From Streptantibioticus ferralitis (GTDB lineage: Bacteria > Actinomycetota > Actinomycetes > Streptomycetales > Streptomycetaceae): DNA of 64,000 bases. The position numbers and the translations under genes were made by a program. The stretch is taken from NCBI RefSeq assembly GCF_029223525.1, contig NZ_JARHTQ010000005.1, positions 248,001 through 312,000 on the forward strand, given 5' to 3'. Positions 43,650-51,630 of this stretch are shown one piece after another. How positions within the stretch are numbered: the first letter of the stretch is position 1; each line of letters begins with the position of its first letter. Under the pieces are notes generated by a model. It saw only the letters and a list, made by a program, of their open reading frames with translations, was not told the origin of the DNA and ran no database searches.

Positions 43650-43961
43650 TCACCCCCCGTTCCGGTTACCGCCGTCGCGGCCCGCGTACCGGGCGATGAT
43701 CCAGGCGGCGCCGCGCGCCGCCAGGACCCGGCGCCGCCGCCGCCGCGAACCAGGGGCACTCGGCGGCGGCTGCCGGCCCGGTGGCAGCGCCGCCAGGAAG
43801 GTCAGGCGCCGACCCGCCCTGGCCAACTCGGCGAGAAGGCGGATCCGTTGCTGCGGTCGGGTGGTCTGTAACAGTGCCGCGTACAGGCCCTCTATCTCGG
43901 CCACGGCCGCACCGATACGCAGATTGACCTCCCGCCGCTGACGTATTTCCCCCTGCGGCAT
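43650..43961 (-). CDS. small helical basic protein
   Basis: This 103-residue protein has an amphipathic helical N-terminal half (REVNLRIGAAVAEIEGLYAALLQTT, then IRLLAELARAGRRLTFLAAL). The C-terminal half is a low-complexity Arg/Pro/Gly tail (SRRRRRR). GAAAGGA lies upstream of ATG. It lies between the LCP gene and the FUSC gene and converges on the latter. It is unrecognised, but high third-position GC in the N-terminal half supports translation. Confidence 0.5.
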   Translation of the reverse strand: MPQGEIRQRREVNLRIGAAVAEIEGLYAALLQTTRPQQRIRLLAELARAGRRLTFLAALPPGRQPPPSAPGSRRRRRRVLAARGAAWIIARYAGRDGGNRNGG

Positions 43962-44031
43962 GCTGGGCGACCGTCCTTTCCTTCTCGCATCGTCGGTTGA
44001 CTGTGGTGGGTAGGGCCAAGCTCTGGGCGCG

Positions 44032-45684
44032 CTAGTCGACGCAGGGAATACCGCCCATCTTGACCGTCTGGCCCTGGAAGGCCGTGGTCGGTACGGGGTC
44101 CGGCGCGTCCGACGCAGCGGCCCGGCCGAAGGACGCGGGGGACGCGGCGGGCGGGGGCGGCACGTCGTCGGATTCCGACTCGTCCGCGTCCTGCGGGTTG
44201 AATCCGGCCCCGAGGGTCACCACGACGTGCCCGGCCGGTACGGCCGCGCTGGCCAGCGGTGCGGCCACGCCCACCGCGGGGGCGATCTGCCGCGCCGCGT
44301 CCTGGGCTCCGGCGCCGTAGACGACCGTGGTCGTGGCGTGTTCGGGGGCGTTGGTGACCTCTCCCGCGGTGTACCCCAACGCGGTCAACGCCTTGGACTC
44401 GGTGGCGGCGGCGCCGCTCACCCCGGATCCGTTGCGCACGTCGACCACCAACGACGCGCCACCTTGGGCGCCTGACGCGGGCGGATTCTGCCGTGCTCCG
44501 GTGGTGGCCGGGTCCTGGCCGATCATCCTGCCGACGATGGATCTGATCTGCTCCGGATCGACGAGATTGACCGACTCGCCACCACGCTGTGCGAAGCCCG
44601 CGATCGGCAGCGTGTGGAACTCCACGTTCCCGCCGGTGAGGTTCGGCGCCTGCTGGGCGAAGTCCAGGACGTTCCAGCTGCTGTCGATGACCAGGTCCTG
44701 CTTCACCACGTCCAGCAGCCCCTGCAGCTTGCTGAGGTCGCCGAAGATTCCGTGGACTTTGAGCTTGTGCGTGACGGACGACAAGAACGCCTGCTGGCGA
44801 TGGGTACGATCCAGGTCACCGCCGGTCAGACCGTGTCGCTGGCGCACGAAGGCGAGGGCCTGCCGGGGGTTCAGCTCCTGGTATCCGGCAGGGAAGTCGG
44901 CCCCGGAGTAGCGGTCGTGGACGGGCTGCCTCAGGCACACCTGGATGGGCTGCAGCACCTTGGTGATGTCGTAGAAGCCCAGCAGGTTGACCTCGGCGAA
45001 GTGGTCGATCGGCACGCCGAGGAACTGCTGCACGGTGGCGAGGGTGGCCTCCCGGCCGACCTCACGGCTCTGGTGCTCCAGGTCCGCGCCCTTGACGCCC
45101 TGCGCGGCCAGCCGGTCCTCGGCGGCCGCCTTCGCCAGTCCGTAGGCCTCCTTCATCTTGTGCATCCCGCCGGGGGTGCCGTCGCCGTCCAGCACCTGGA
45201 CGTAGTCGTCCCGTGGAACGGAGAAGGCGGTGACCTTGCCGCCGTTCGCCGGGATGTGCATCAGGATCAGGGTGTTGGTGTTGTAGCCGCCGATGTCGCT
45301 GGACCCGGCGTGCAGTTCGTCCTCGACGAACTGCTTCGGCAGATCGTTGCCGTCCATGTCCTTGCGGCTGTCCAGGCCGATCAGCAGTAGGTTCACCGAG
45401 TTGTCCAGATGCGCGGGTGCCCGGCCGCGCACCGCGTCCAGTGCGTCGGAGGTGTTCAGACCACCGGTCAGGTAGTGGTACGCGCCCCATGCCATGCCGC
45501 TGGCCACCAGGACCAGCGCCGACGCGCAGCACAGGGTGATGCGGACCGCTAGGGTCACCGGTGAAGTGGTCCCGCGGCGCTGCCCCTTGTGATCGGTACG
45601 TCCCGCTCCGGCGACCCGCTCCGAGATCCGCCGCATGCCGCGCCCGACCGGCCGCGCCCGACCGGCATCGTCCCGCTCAGGCAC
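44032..45684 (-). CDS. LCP-family cell wall ligase with LytR_C domain
   Basis: GTG 45684, with GGAGGG upstream and overlapping the previous stop, gives 550 residues. One TM helix (ITLCCASALVLVASGMAWGAY) is followed by an LCP domain (about 85-330) with NLLLIGLDSRKD, TNTLILMHIPA, VTAFSVPRDDYV, and RQRHGLTGGDLDRTHRQQAFL. These include the Arg and Asp residues that bind polyprenyl pyrophosphate. A LytR_C domain (about 390-470, SLVVDVRNGSGVSGAA) comes next. LCP enzymes transfer glycopolymers to peptidoglycan. It is coupled to the DUF6542 gene. Confidence 0.92.
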   Translation of the reverse strand: MPERDDAGRARPVGRGMRRISERVAGAGRTDHKGQRRGTTSPVTLAVRITLCCASALVLVASGMAWGAYHYLTGGLNTSDALDAVRGRAPAHLDNSVNLLLIGLDSRKDMDGNDLPKQFVEDELHAGSSDIGGYNTNTLILMHIPANGGKVTAFSVPRDDYVQVLDGDGTPGGMHKMKEAYGLAKAAAEDRLAAQGVKGADLEHQSREVGREATLATVQQFLGVPIDHFAEVNLLGFYDITKVLQPIQVCLRQPVHDRYSGADFPAGYQELNPRQALAFVRQRHGLTGGDLDRTHRQQAFLSSVTHKLKVHGIFGDLSKLQGLLDVVKQDLVIDSSWNVLDFAQQAPNLTGGNVEFHTLPIAGFAQRGGESVNLVDPEQIRSIVGRMIGQDPATTGARQNPPASGAQGGASLVVDVRNGSGVSGAAATESKALTALGYTAGEVTNAPEHATTTVVYGAGAQDAARQIAPAVGVAAPLASAAVPAGHVVVTLGAGFNPQDADESESDDVPPPPAASPASFGRAAASDAPDPVPTTAFQGQTVKMGGIPCVD

Positions 45685-46276
45685 TCCCGGCCCTCCCGCC
45701 AAGCCGGGCCCGCGCATAGCGGACCAGCAGCACGGCCAGCACGGCCGCCTCCGCCGCCGCCATCGCGGGGAACGCGTCGACGCCCCAGCGCACCGCGCCG
45801 GTCGTCAGCCCCTTGCCGCCCTGGAACGCGGCCGGGCCGAGCAGCAGTTCCGCGGTGACCGTCACCGCGGCCACCACCAACGGCGGCGCGGGCACCAGCC
45901 ACCACAGCGCGGACCGTGAGCAGGACGCCGCCGCGACTGCGGCGGCGGCGACCGCCATGAGCAGGAAGGCCCAGCCGAGTTGGGAGCTGACCGCCTCGTC
46001 AAGGGCGGCACCCATCACCGGCAGCGCCAGCAGGAGGGCCACGCCTCTGGCGCGCGCCGGTTGCCGTTCCCCTCTGCGGGCTCTGATCGCCGCGCCGCGG
46101 GCGGCCCGGACCCGTGCGGCGGATCCGGCGACACGCCCGGATCGCGACCGGCTCGCGGTACGGGTCGCCGCCTGCTGCGGCACCCGCCGCGCCGAGAGCG
46201 GCTCAGCTCCTGATCCGTTCTGGTTCTGCCACCGCTCCGCGTTCTCCCCCAAGGCATCGGCTGGGCGGCCCGCCAT
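45677..46276 (-). CDS. DUF6542-type membrane protein
   Basis: Starting at ATG 46276 gives 199 residues. An Arg/Ala-rich basic N-terminus of about 80 residues is followed by four hydrophobic helices: VALLLALPVMGAALDEA, LGWAFLLMAVAAAAVAAAS, LWWLVPAPPLVVAAVTV and FPAMAAAEAAVLAVLLVRYA. The pattern fits DUF6542 proteins, which typically sit next to LCP genes in Streptomyces. Function unknown, but cell-wall glycopolymer biology is implied by context. It reads divergently from the ArsR gene and shares the palindromic operator region. Confidence 0.8.
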   Translation of the reverse strand: MAGRPADALGENAERWQNQNGSGAEPLSARRVPQQAATRTASRSRSGRVAGSAARVRAARGAAIRARRGERQPARARGVALLLALPVMGAALDEAVSSQLGWAFLLMAVAAAAVAAASCSRSALWWLVPAPPLVVAAVTVTAELLLGPAAFQGGKGLTTGAVRWGVDAFPAMAAAEAAVLAVLLVRYARARLGGRAGSA

Positions 46277-46392
46277 ACGCAATCCCTCAATCGATCGGCC
46301 GGCGTGTCCGTCCGGCGGCGTGCTGGGCTTGCCCCGTGGGCAGGGCAAGGCGATCCGGCTACGCCGTGGGGCACTTCGCGTAACGGATCACT

Positions 46393-46420
46393 ACTTGCTT
46401 AGTTGCGCAATGTAGCAAGT
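46393..46420. promoter_or_regulatory. ArsR-type operator, copy 1
   Basis: A perfect palindrome with arms ACTTGCT (46393-46399) and AGCAAGT (46414-46420) surrounds a central TTGCGCAA (46403-46410). It lies between the divergent DUF6542 and arsR genes. The same pattern recurs at 46888-46911, with identical spacing of the TTGCT, TTGCGCAA and GCAA elements. Confidence 0.75.
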
Positions 46421-46500
46421 TATTCGGCTACTCTGGAGCCACCCGGCGACCGTGGCGGGTACACGGATACGCACTTTGGCGACGGAGGGGTCCGAAACGG

Positions 46501-46839
46501 ATGGCGGCACCGGCTGCGAGACGCGAGGTTCCCCCGGCTCAAGCCCTGGACCTGGCAGCGGCCGCTTTCGCACTCTTGTCGTCTCCGATGCGTCTGCACA
46601 TCGTGTGGGCCCTCGCACAGCAAGAGAACGATGTCTCGCAGTTGGCGCGACGGGTTGGCGGCACGCCGCAAGCAGTCAGTCAGCATCTGGCAAAACTGAA
46701 GCTCGCGGGAGTGGCCCATGCCCGCAGACAGGGCCGCCACCATGTGTACTCCGTGAGCGACCAGCACCTCACAACGGCTGCCCAGCATATGCTCGAACGG
46801 CTCACCCGGGACGTCGCGAAGGTCACCATACGTGCTTGA
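46501..46839 (+). CDS. ArsR-family winged-helix regulator
   Basis: This 112-residue protein covers the winged helix (ALLSSPMRLHIVWAL, VSQLARRVGGTPQAVSQHLAKLKLAG, VAHARRQGRHHVYSVSD) and a short C-terminal helix. No CxC metal site is present, so it is not a canonical metal sensor. Palindromic operators flank the gene on both sides (46393-46420 and 46888-46911), implying autoregulation and control of the downstream LCP gene, and possibly of the divergent DUF6542/LCP operon. ATG 46501 has GGAGGGG upstream. Confidence 0.88.
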   Translation: MAAPAARREVPPAQALDLAAAAFALLSSPMRLHIVWALAQQENDVSQLARRVGGTPQAVSQHLAKLKLAGVAHARRQGRHHVYSVSDQHLTTAAQHMLERLTRDVAKVTIRA

Positions 46840-46887
46840 CATAACGTATCGCCCCAGTCCAGGGACGGTACGACGGCACAGCGAGCC

Positions 46888-46911
46888 TTGCTAGATTGCG
46901 CAACTGTGCAA
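46888..46911. promoter_or_regulatory. ArsR-type operator, copy 2
   Basis: The element TTGCT (46888-46892), TTGCGCAA (46896-46903) and TGCAA (46907-46911) repeats the layout of the operator at 46393-46420. It lies between the arsR gene and the second LCP gene, about 125 bases before the LCP start. Confidence 0.7.
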
Positions 46912-47033
46912 CCAGCGCTCGACCTCGTTCGTCTACCCCGCCAAGGATGCACCGCGACGCGCACCTGTCCCACCGTGCCGTCGCCTTGTAACCAATGCCG
47001 GAATGACCCGGCTTGACCGCGTGAGGGTGACGC

Positions 47034-48722
47034 ATGACTGATGCAACGGACAACACGGACGCCCCAGTGGCGATCGACGACGCTTCAGTGAGCGAGCAGC
47101 GCGGCAGCGGGACCGACGCGACGGCGTCCGAGGGCAGCGGGACGAAGCGGCCCGGTCAGGCGCGGCGCAAGCGCCGGGTCGGGCGCACGATAGCGATAAC
47201 CGCCTCAGCGCTGGTGCTCGTCACGGCAGGCGGGGTCGCCATGCTCTACGAACACCTCAACGGCAACATCAAGGGCGTCCCGCTGTTCGGCGGCGCCAGC
47301 GGAGACGCGGGCAAGGAGAAGCCGGACGCCTTCGGCCGCACGCCGATCAACGTCCTGGTCATCGGCTCCGACGGCCGTAACACCGCCGCGGACTGCAAGC
47401 TGGGCGGCGACTGCGGCGGGGGTGGGCAGAACGCCGATGTGGAGATGGTGGTCCATGTCTCGGCGGACCGCTCCAACGCGACCGTGATGAGTGTCCCCCG
47501 CGACACCATGACCAACCTGCCCGCCTGCAAGGATCCGCAGAGCGGCGCGACGATGTCCGCCCACCGGGACCAGATAAACAGCACGCTGCAGTACGGGCCC
47601 GGGTGCACGGTGGCGGCCGTGCACCAACTCACCGGCATACCCATCGACCACTTCATGATGGTCGACTTCTCCGGCGTGGTGAACATGTCGGATGCCGTGG
47701 GTGGTGTCCCGGTATGTGTGGACAACAACGTCTACGACCCGTACTCGCACCTCAAACTGGCCAAGGGCACGCACACCCTCAAGGGCGTCTCGGCACTGGA
47801 GTTCGTCCGCTCCCGGCACGGCTTCGGCGACGGCAGCGACCTCGGGCGCACCTACGGGCAGCACATATACCTGTCGTCAATGATCCGCACGCTCAAGAGC
47901 GCGGGCACGTTGACCAACCCGGGCGCCATGTACGGGCTCGCCGACGCGGCGACCAAGGCGCTCACCGTGGACAACGGACTGGACAGCATCCCCAAGCTGC
48001 TCGGCTTGGCCAACGACCTGAACAAGGTGCCGTCCGACCGCATCACCTTCACCACCATGCAGAACATCCCGGACCCGCAGGACGACTCCCGGGTCCTGGT
48101 CTCCCCCGCCGCACAGAACCTGTTCGACGCCATGGCCAACGACCAGTCGCTCACCACCGGTACCGGCGACAAGTCCTCGGCCGCCGCCGCGGCGACCTCG
48201 AAGGCCACCTCCACGCCCTCGCCGTCCCCCAGCAGCGTGCCGGACTCGCAGATAGCCGTGGCGGTGGAGAACGGCAGCGGAGTCACCGGCCGGGCCGCCG
48301 ACCTGGCGGCATCGCTGGTGGACAAGGGGTTCAGCCCGTCGACCAGTTCCGGCAACGCCCCCTCCCCCGCCTCGACCACCACGCTGCGCTACCCGGCGGG
48401 CAAGCAGGCGGAGGCCCAGACGGTGGCGCGGGCGCTACACCTGCCCGCCGCGCACCTGAAGCAGGACAGCTCCGTATCCGGTGTGACCCTGGTGATCGGG
48501 ACCGACTGGACCACCGGCAACGCCTTCCCGGCCCCGCCCAGTTCGAGCCCGGTACCGGCCGACACCGCGGCGGCGACCAACAACGCGCATGCCCAGACCG
48601 CCGACCAGTCGAAGGCCTGCGCCCAGGTCAGCACGTTCAAGACGGTGTCCGTCAACGGCGTGGCGATGTCGCCGATCCAGGCCTTCTCCGACAGCCCCGA
48701 CGTGCCGGTCTCGGCGCCCTGA
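47034..48722 (+). CDS. LCP-family cell wall ligase with LytR_C domain
   Basis: This is a 562-residue protein. A cytoplasmic N-terminus of about 48 residues leads to one TM helix (TIAITASALVLVTAGGVAML). The LCP domain (about 100-330) has INVLVIGSDGRN, VEMVVHVSADRS, ATVMSVPRDTM, HRDQINSTL, and FVRSRHGFGDGSDLGRTYGQ with the catalytic Asp/Arg set. LytR_C covers about 405-500 (IAVAVENGSGVTGRA). It attaches teichoic-acid-like or polysaccharide chains to peptidoglycan. The GACTCGGGC-poor RBS is GTGAGGGTG. ArsR operator copy 2 lies upstream, so it may be ArsR-controlled. Confidence 0.92.
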   Translation: MTDATDNTDAPVAIDDASVSEQRGSGTDATASEGSGTKRPGQARRKRRVGRTIAITASALVLVTAGGVAMLYEHLNGNIKGVPLFGGASGDAGKEKPDAFGRTPINVLVIGSDGRNTAADCKLGGDCGGGGQNADVEMVVHVSADRSNATVMSVPRDTMTNLPACKDPQSGATMSAHRDQINSTLQYGPGCTVAAVHQLTGIPIDHFMMVDFSGVVNMSDAVGGVPVCVDNNVYDPYSHLKLAKGTHTLKGVSALEFVRSRHGFGDGSDLGRTYGQHIYLSSMIRTLKSAGTLTNPGAMYGLADAATKALTVDNGLDSIPKLLGLANDLNKVPSDRITFTTMQNIPDPQDDSRVLVSPAAQNLFDAMANDQSLTTGTGDKSSAAAAATSKATSTPSPSPSSVPDSQIAVAVENGSGVTGRAADLAASLVDKGFSPSTSSGNAPSPASTTTLRYPAGKQAEAQTVARALHLPAAHLKQDSSVSGVTLVIGTDWTTGNAFPAPPSSSPVPADTAAATNNAHAQTADQSKACAQVSTFKTVSVNGVAMSPIQAFSDSPDVPVSAP

Positions 48723-49067
48723 ATCCGGGCCGGAGCCGCTTCCCGACGGGGTCGTCCACCCGTCAACCACGGGCGCTCACCTGGCCATAAGCGCGAGTTC
48801 ACCGGGCTCCGCTAGGTCAACTCCCTTGTGGCCAGGGGGGATGTCCGCTAATTTGCTCCTCGTCAGACACCACTTTGCGGGGTGGCAGGCAGCCGAATGT
48901 CATGCACATGGCTTACTTCCCCTGGCTGCCGTCGCCCCGCACTCTGCCGAGATCTCTTCGCACAGCGCACTTCACGCTCCATTTCCCTGCACCGGGACTC
49001 GTACGGCAGCGCCACCCCACACAGGCGCTGTCGTGGGTCGTCCCCACCCCCCATGGAGGGCTGTTCC
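48723..49067. other. intergenic region between LCP and sedolisin genes
   Basis: A stretch of 345 bases without a convincing gene. It should contain the protease promoter. ORFs starting at 48882 are upstream, unsupported extensions of the protease. Confidence 0.5.
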
Positions 49068-50318
49068 TTGCGCACCATCTCCGCATCGCTGTCCAGACGC
49101 GCCGTTCGGCAGGCCGCCGCCGCGTCCCTGTCGGTGGCCGCCCTGGTCGCCGCGGGCCTGGCGACCGCCGCTCCGGCCGGCGCCACGGTCGCGACCCCGG
49201 CCGCTCACCACCCCCACGTCAAGCGGCTGTGCTCGGCACCCAGCAAGCCCGGCATGATGGCATGCAACGCGGTGGCCCGGACCGACATCATGCAGCACCA
49301 CTCGCTGTCCCCGAACGCCACGCCTTCCGGCTACGGCCCGTCCGACCTGCTGAGCGCCTACAACCTGCCCGCCAACGGCGGCGCCGGTGCGACGATCGCC
49401 ATCGTCGACGCGCAGGACGACCCCAACGCCGAGGCAGACCTGGCCACTTACCGCTCGCAGTACGGTCTGCCGGAGTGCTCGACCGCCAACGGCTGCTTCA
49501 GCAAGGTCGCCCAGGACGGCAGCACCAACTACCCGTCGGCCGACTCGGGTTGGGCCGGTGAGATATCCCTCGACCTGGACATGGTCTCGGCCATCGCGCC
49601 CAACGCGCACATCATCCTGGTCGAGGCGAACTCGGCGAGCATGAGCGACCTCGGCACATCGGTCAACGAGGCCGTGAGCCTCGGCGCCGGATACGTCTCC
49701 AACAGCTACGGCGGCTCCGAGGACCCGTCGGACACCCAGGCCGACAGCCAGTACTTCAACCACCCCGGCGTCGTCATCACCGCCTCGGCGGGCGACAGCG
49801 GCTACGGCGTGGAGTATCCGGCGGCCTCCCCGAACGTGACGTCGGTCGGTGGCACCTCGCTCACCAGGGACTCCAGCTCCCGCGGCTGGTCCGAGAGTGT
49901 CTGGGGCTCCAGCGCCGGCGGCAACGGCACCGGCTCCGGCTGCTCCACCGTTGAGGCCAAGCCCAGCTGGCAGACCGACAGCGGCTGCTCCAACCGTACG
50001 GTCGCGGACGTCTCCGCGGTCGCCGACCCGGCCACCGGTGTCGCGGTCTACGACAGCTACCAGGCCAGCGGTTGGAACGTCTACGGCGGCACCAGCGCCT
50101 CGTCGCCGATCATCGCGAGCGTCTACGCCCTGGCCGGTACCCCGTCCTCGGGCAGCAACCCCGCCTCGTTCCCGTACAACAACACCTCCGCGCTGAACGA
50201 CGTGACGTCGGGCTCCAACGGCTCGTGCGACCCGTCGTACCTGTGCAACGCGGGGCAGGGCTACGACGGTCCGACCGGGCTCGGCACCCCGAACGGCACC
50301 GCCGCCTTCACCGGCTGA
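49068..50318 (+). CDS. secreted sedolisin (S53) peptidase
   Basis: TTG 49068, with GGAGGG 7 bases upstream, gives 416 residues. A signal peptide ends near residue 35 (AAGLATAAPAGATVA). The S53 domain has GAGATIAIVDAQDDPN, ISLDLDMVSAIAP with the Glu-Asp pair, and GGTSASSPIIASVYALAG with the nucleophile Ser. Sedolisins are acid serine peptidases with a Ser-Glu-Asp triad and a Ca site (here GYDGPTGLGTPNGTAAF). The usual 180-residue pro-domain is absent, with only about 45 residues before the catalytic domain, so processing differs from classical sedolisins. Confidence 0.88.
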   Translation: MRTISASLSRRAVRQAAAASLSVAALVAAGLATAAPAGATVATPAAHHPHVKRLCSAPSKPGMMACNAVARTDIMQHHSLSPNATPSGYGPSDLLSAYNLPANGGAGATIAIVDAQDDPNAEADLATYRSQYGLPECSTANGCFSKVAQDGSTNYPSADSGWAGEISLDLDMVSAIAPNAHIILVEANSASMSDLGTSVNEAVSLGAGYVSNSYGGSEDPSDTQADSQYFNHPGVVITASAGDSGYGVEYPAASPNVTSVGGTSLTRDSSSRGWSESVWGSSAGGNGTGSGCSTVEAKPSWQTDSGCSNRTVADVSAVADPATGVAVYDSYQASGWNVYGGTSASSPIIASVYALAGTPSSGSNPASFPYNNTSALNDVTSGSNGSCDPSYLCNAGQGYDGPTGLGTPNGTAAFTG

Positions 50319-50336
50319 CGCCCGCCCGCCCAAGCA

Positions 50337-50380
50337 CACCGGGCCCCCGCCGCTGCGTAACGCGTGGCCGGGGCCCGGTG
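50337..50380. terminator. 11-bp stem terminator
   Basis: CACCGGGCCCC (50337-50347) pairs perfectly with GGGGCCCGGTG (50370-50380). It lies 18 bases past the sedolisin stop and 17 bases before the stop of the small hydrophobic gene, so it can act in both directions. Confidence 0.85.
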
Positions 50381-50397
50381 CCATGTCCGAGAAGGGT

Positions 50398-50565
50398 TCA
50401 GCGCGGTGAGCGCCGCCGCCTGCCGCGCAGCCGCATCCTCAGGTAGACCAGATCGGCGAGGAAGATAACCACGCCGATGACGAGCACATAGAACAGCCCC
50501 TTGATGACCACACCGATGACGCCCAACACGATCGCCAGGATGACCACCAGCAGGATCAGTGCCAT
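50398..50565 (-). CDS. 55-residue hydrophobic membrane protein
   Basis: ATG 50565 (GAGCGTGAG upstream) encodes 55 residues, mostly two hydrophobic helices (MALILLVVILAIVLGVIGVV and GLFYVLVIGVVIFLADLVY) with a basic RRRRRSPR tail. This small hydrophobic protein occurs widely in Streptomyces; its function is unknown. It is too short for usual ORF filters but has high third-position GC. It lies just downstream of the PRC-barrel gene on the same strand. Confidence 0.8.
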   Translation of the reverse strand: MALILLVVILAIVLGVIGVVIKGLFYVLVIGVVIFLADLVYLRMRLRGRRRRSPR

Positions 50566-50604
50566 CTCACGCTCCTTCCGCGCCTGACCCGGTGTGCACC
50601 GCCG

Positions 50605-50961
50605 TCACCGGCGGGCCAGCCGCCGTTCGCCGCCGGCGCCGGTCCGGTACTCCAGGTTGTAGTGGGCGAACACCGCCGCCTCCTGGGTGGCCAGCAGTTC
50701 GCCGTCGGTGCCGATCCACGGGGCGTCCTTCACCTGGCTCCTGGGATACCTGACCCTGAGGTACGCGGGCCCGACCGTGGCCCCAGCCAGCGGTACGAAG
50801 ACCAGTCGGCGCCGGGTCGGGATGCCGGTCGTCACCGTGGCGAAGGCGGGCTGATCCGTGGCCGTGTCCACATAGACCGACTCCAGGAAGCCGATCCGCT
50901 TGCCCTCGTCGTCGACCACATCATGACCGCGCCACTCCCGGATGTCGCCGGCCTCGAACAT
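50605..50961 (-). CDS. PRC-barrel domain protein
   Basis: ATG 50961 (MFEAGDIREWRGHDV) gives 118 residues. The PRC barrel covers about 1-80 with VVDDEGKRIGFLESVYVDTATDQPAFATV and RRRLVFVPLAGATVG. A second half (KDAPWIGTDGELL, YNLEYRTGAGGERRLARR) is the usual Streptomyces extension. PRC barrels bind RNA or proteins and occur in stress proteins. The neighbouring small hydrophobic gene forms a probable operon. Longer starts at 50976 and 51078 are less likely by conserved start pattern. Confidence 0.85.
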   Translation of the reverse strand: MFEAGDIREWRGHDVVDDEGKRIGFLESVYVDTATDQPAFATVTTGIPTRRRLVFVPLAGATVGPAYLRVRYPRSQVKDAPWIGTDGELLATQEAAVFAHYNLEYRTGAGGERRLARR

Positions 50962-51136
50962 CGCTGAGCTCCACATCTGCCTCACCCGCAGGGCACCTGG
51001 GCCGTCGTGCGGGCGAAGCGTAGGGATGGTCCCGTCGTCCTCCTGGTTGCTCCTCCTACTGTGCCCTCCAACCCGCAAGTGCGCCGCTCCAGGGGGCGCC
51101 CGGCCACAGGCACCGTCCCGCGGGCACCCGAACGGG

Positions 51137-51589
51137 CTACTCGGGCTCGTCGGCCAGTGCCTCCAGCACCGGGATCGCCGCGTACAGGGCCGCGCACTGG
51201 TCGGCGGTGAGTCCGCCCATCCGTGCGGCGAGCATCTCCGAGCGCTCCCGGCGGATCTCGGCGAGCACCTGGCGGCCGTGCGGTGTGATCCCGATCAGCC
51301 AGGACCGGCCGTCCTGCGGATCCGGGGCCTTGCCGACCAAACCGTCCGCGGTCAGCGGGGCCAGGGTCCTGGTCATCGACGAGGCCGCCACCCGTTCACG
51401 GGCCGCCAGCCCACCGAGGCGCAGCGGACCGTACTGTTCGACCCTGGCCAACGCGGACAGCTGGGCGAACGTCAGGCCCTGCCCGCTGGATGCCTGGACC
51501 ATCTGCCGGTGGATGCGTGCGATGGCCAGCCGCAGCCGGGACGTCACCGCAGGATCGATTCTGCCCGGATTCGGATCGGCCATGTCCAT
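51137..51589 (-). CDS. MarR-family regulator
   Basis: This 150-residue protein has the MarR winged helix: TFAQLSALARVEQYGPLRLGGLAARERVAASSMTRTLAPL and DGRSWLIGITPHGRQVL. It is downstream of the MFS gene on the same strand (41 bases), so the two form one operon. The probable operator lies upstream of the MFS gene. MarR proteins usually repress efflux genes and release DNA on binding phenolic ligands. Confidence 0.9.
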   Translation of the reverse strand: MDMADPNPGRIDPAVTSRLRLAIARIHRQMVQASSGQGLTFAQLSALARVEQYGPLRLGGLAARERVAASSMTRTLAPLTADGLVGKAPDPQDGRSWLIGITPHGRQVLAEIRRERSEMLAARMGGLTADQCAALYAAIPVLEALADEPE

Positions 51590-51630
51590 CGCGGCCCTCC
51601 CTGGAGCCGTACGTGAACGCCGCCTGGTCG

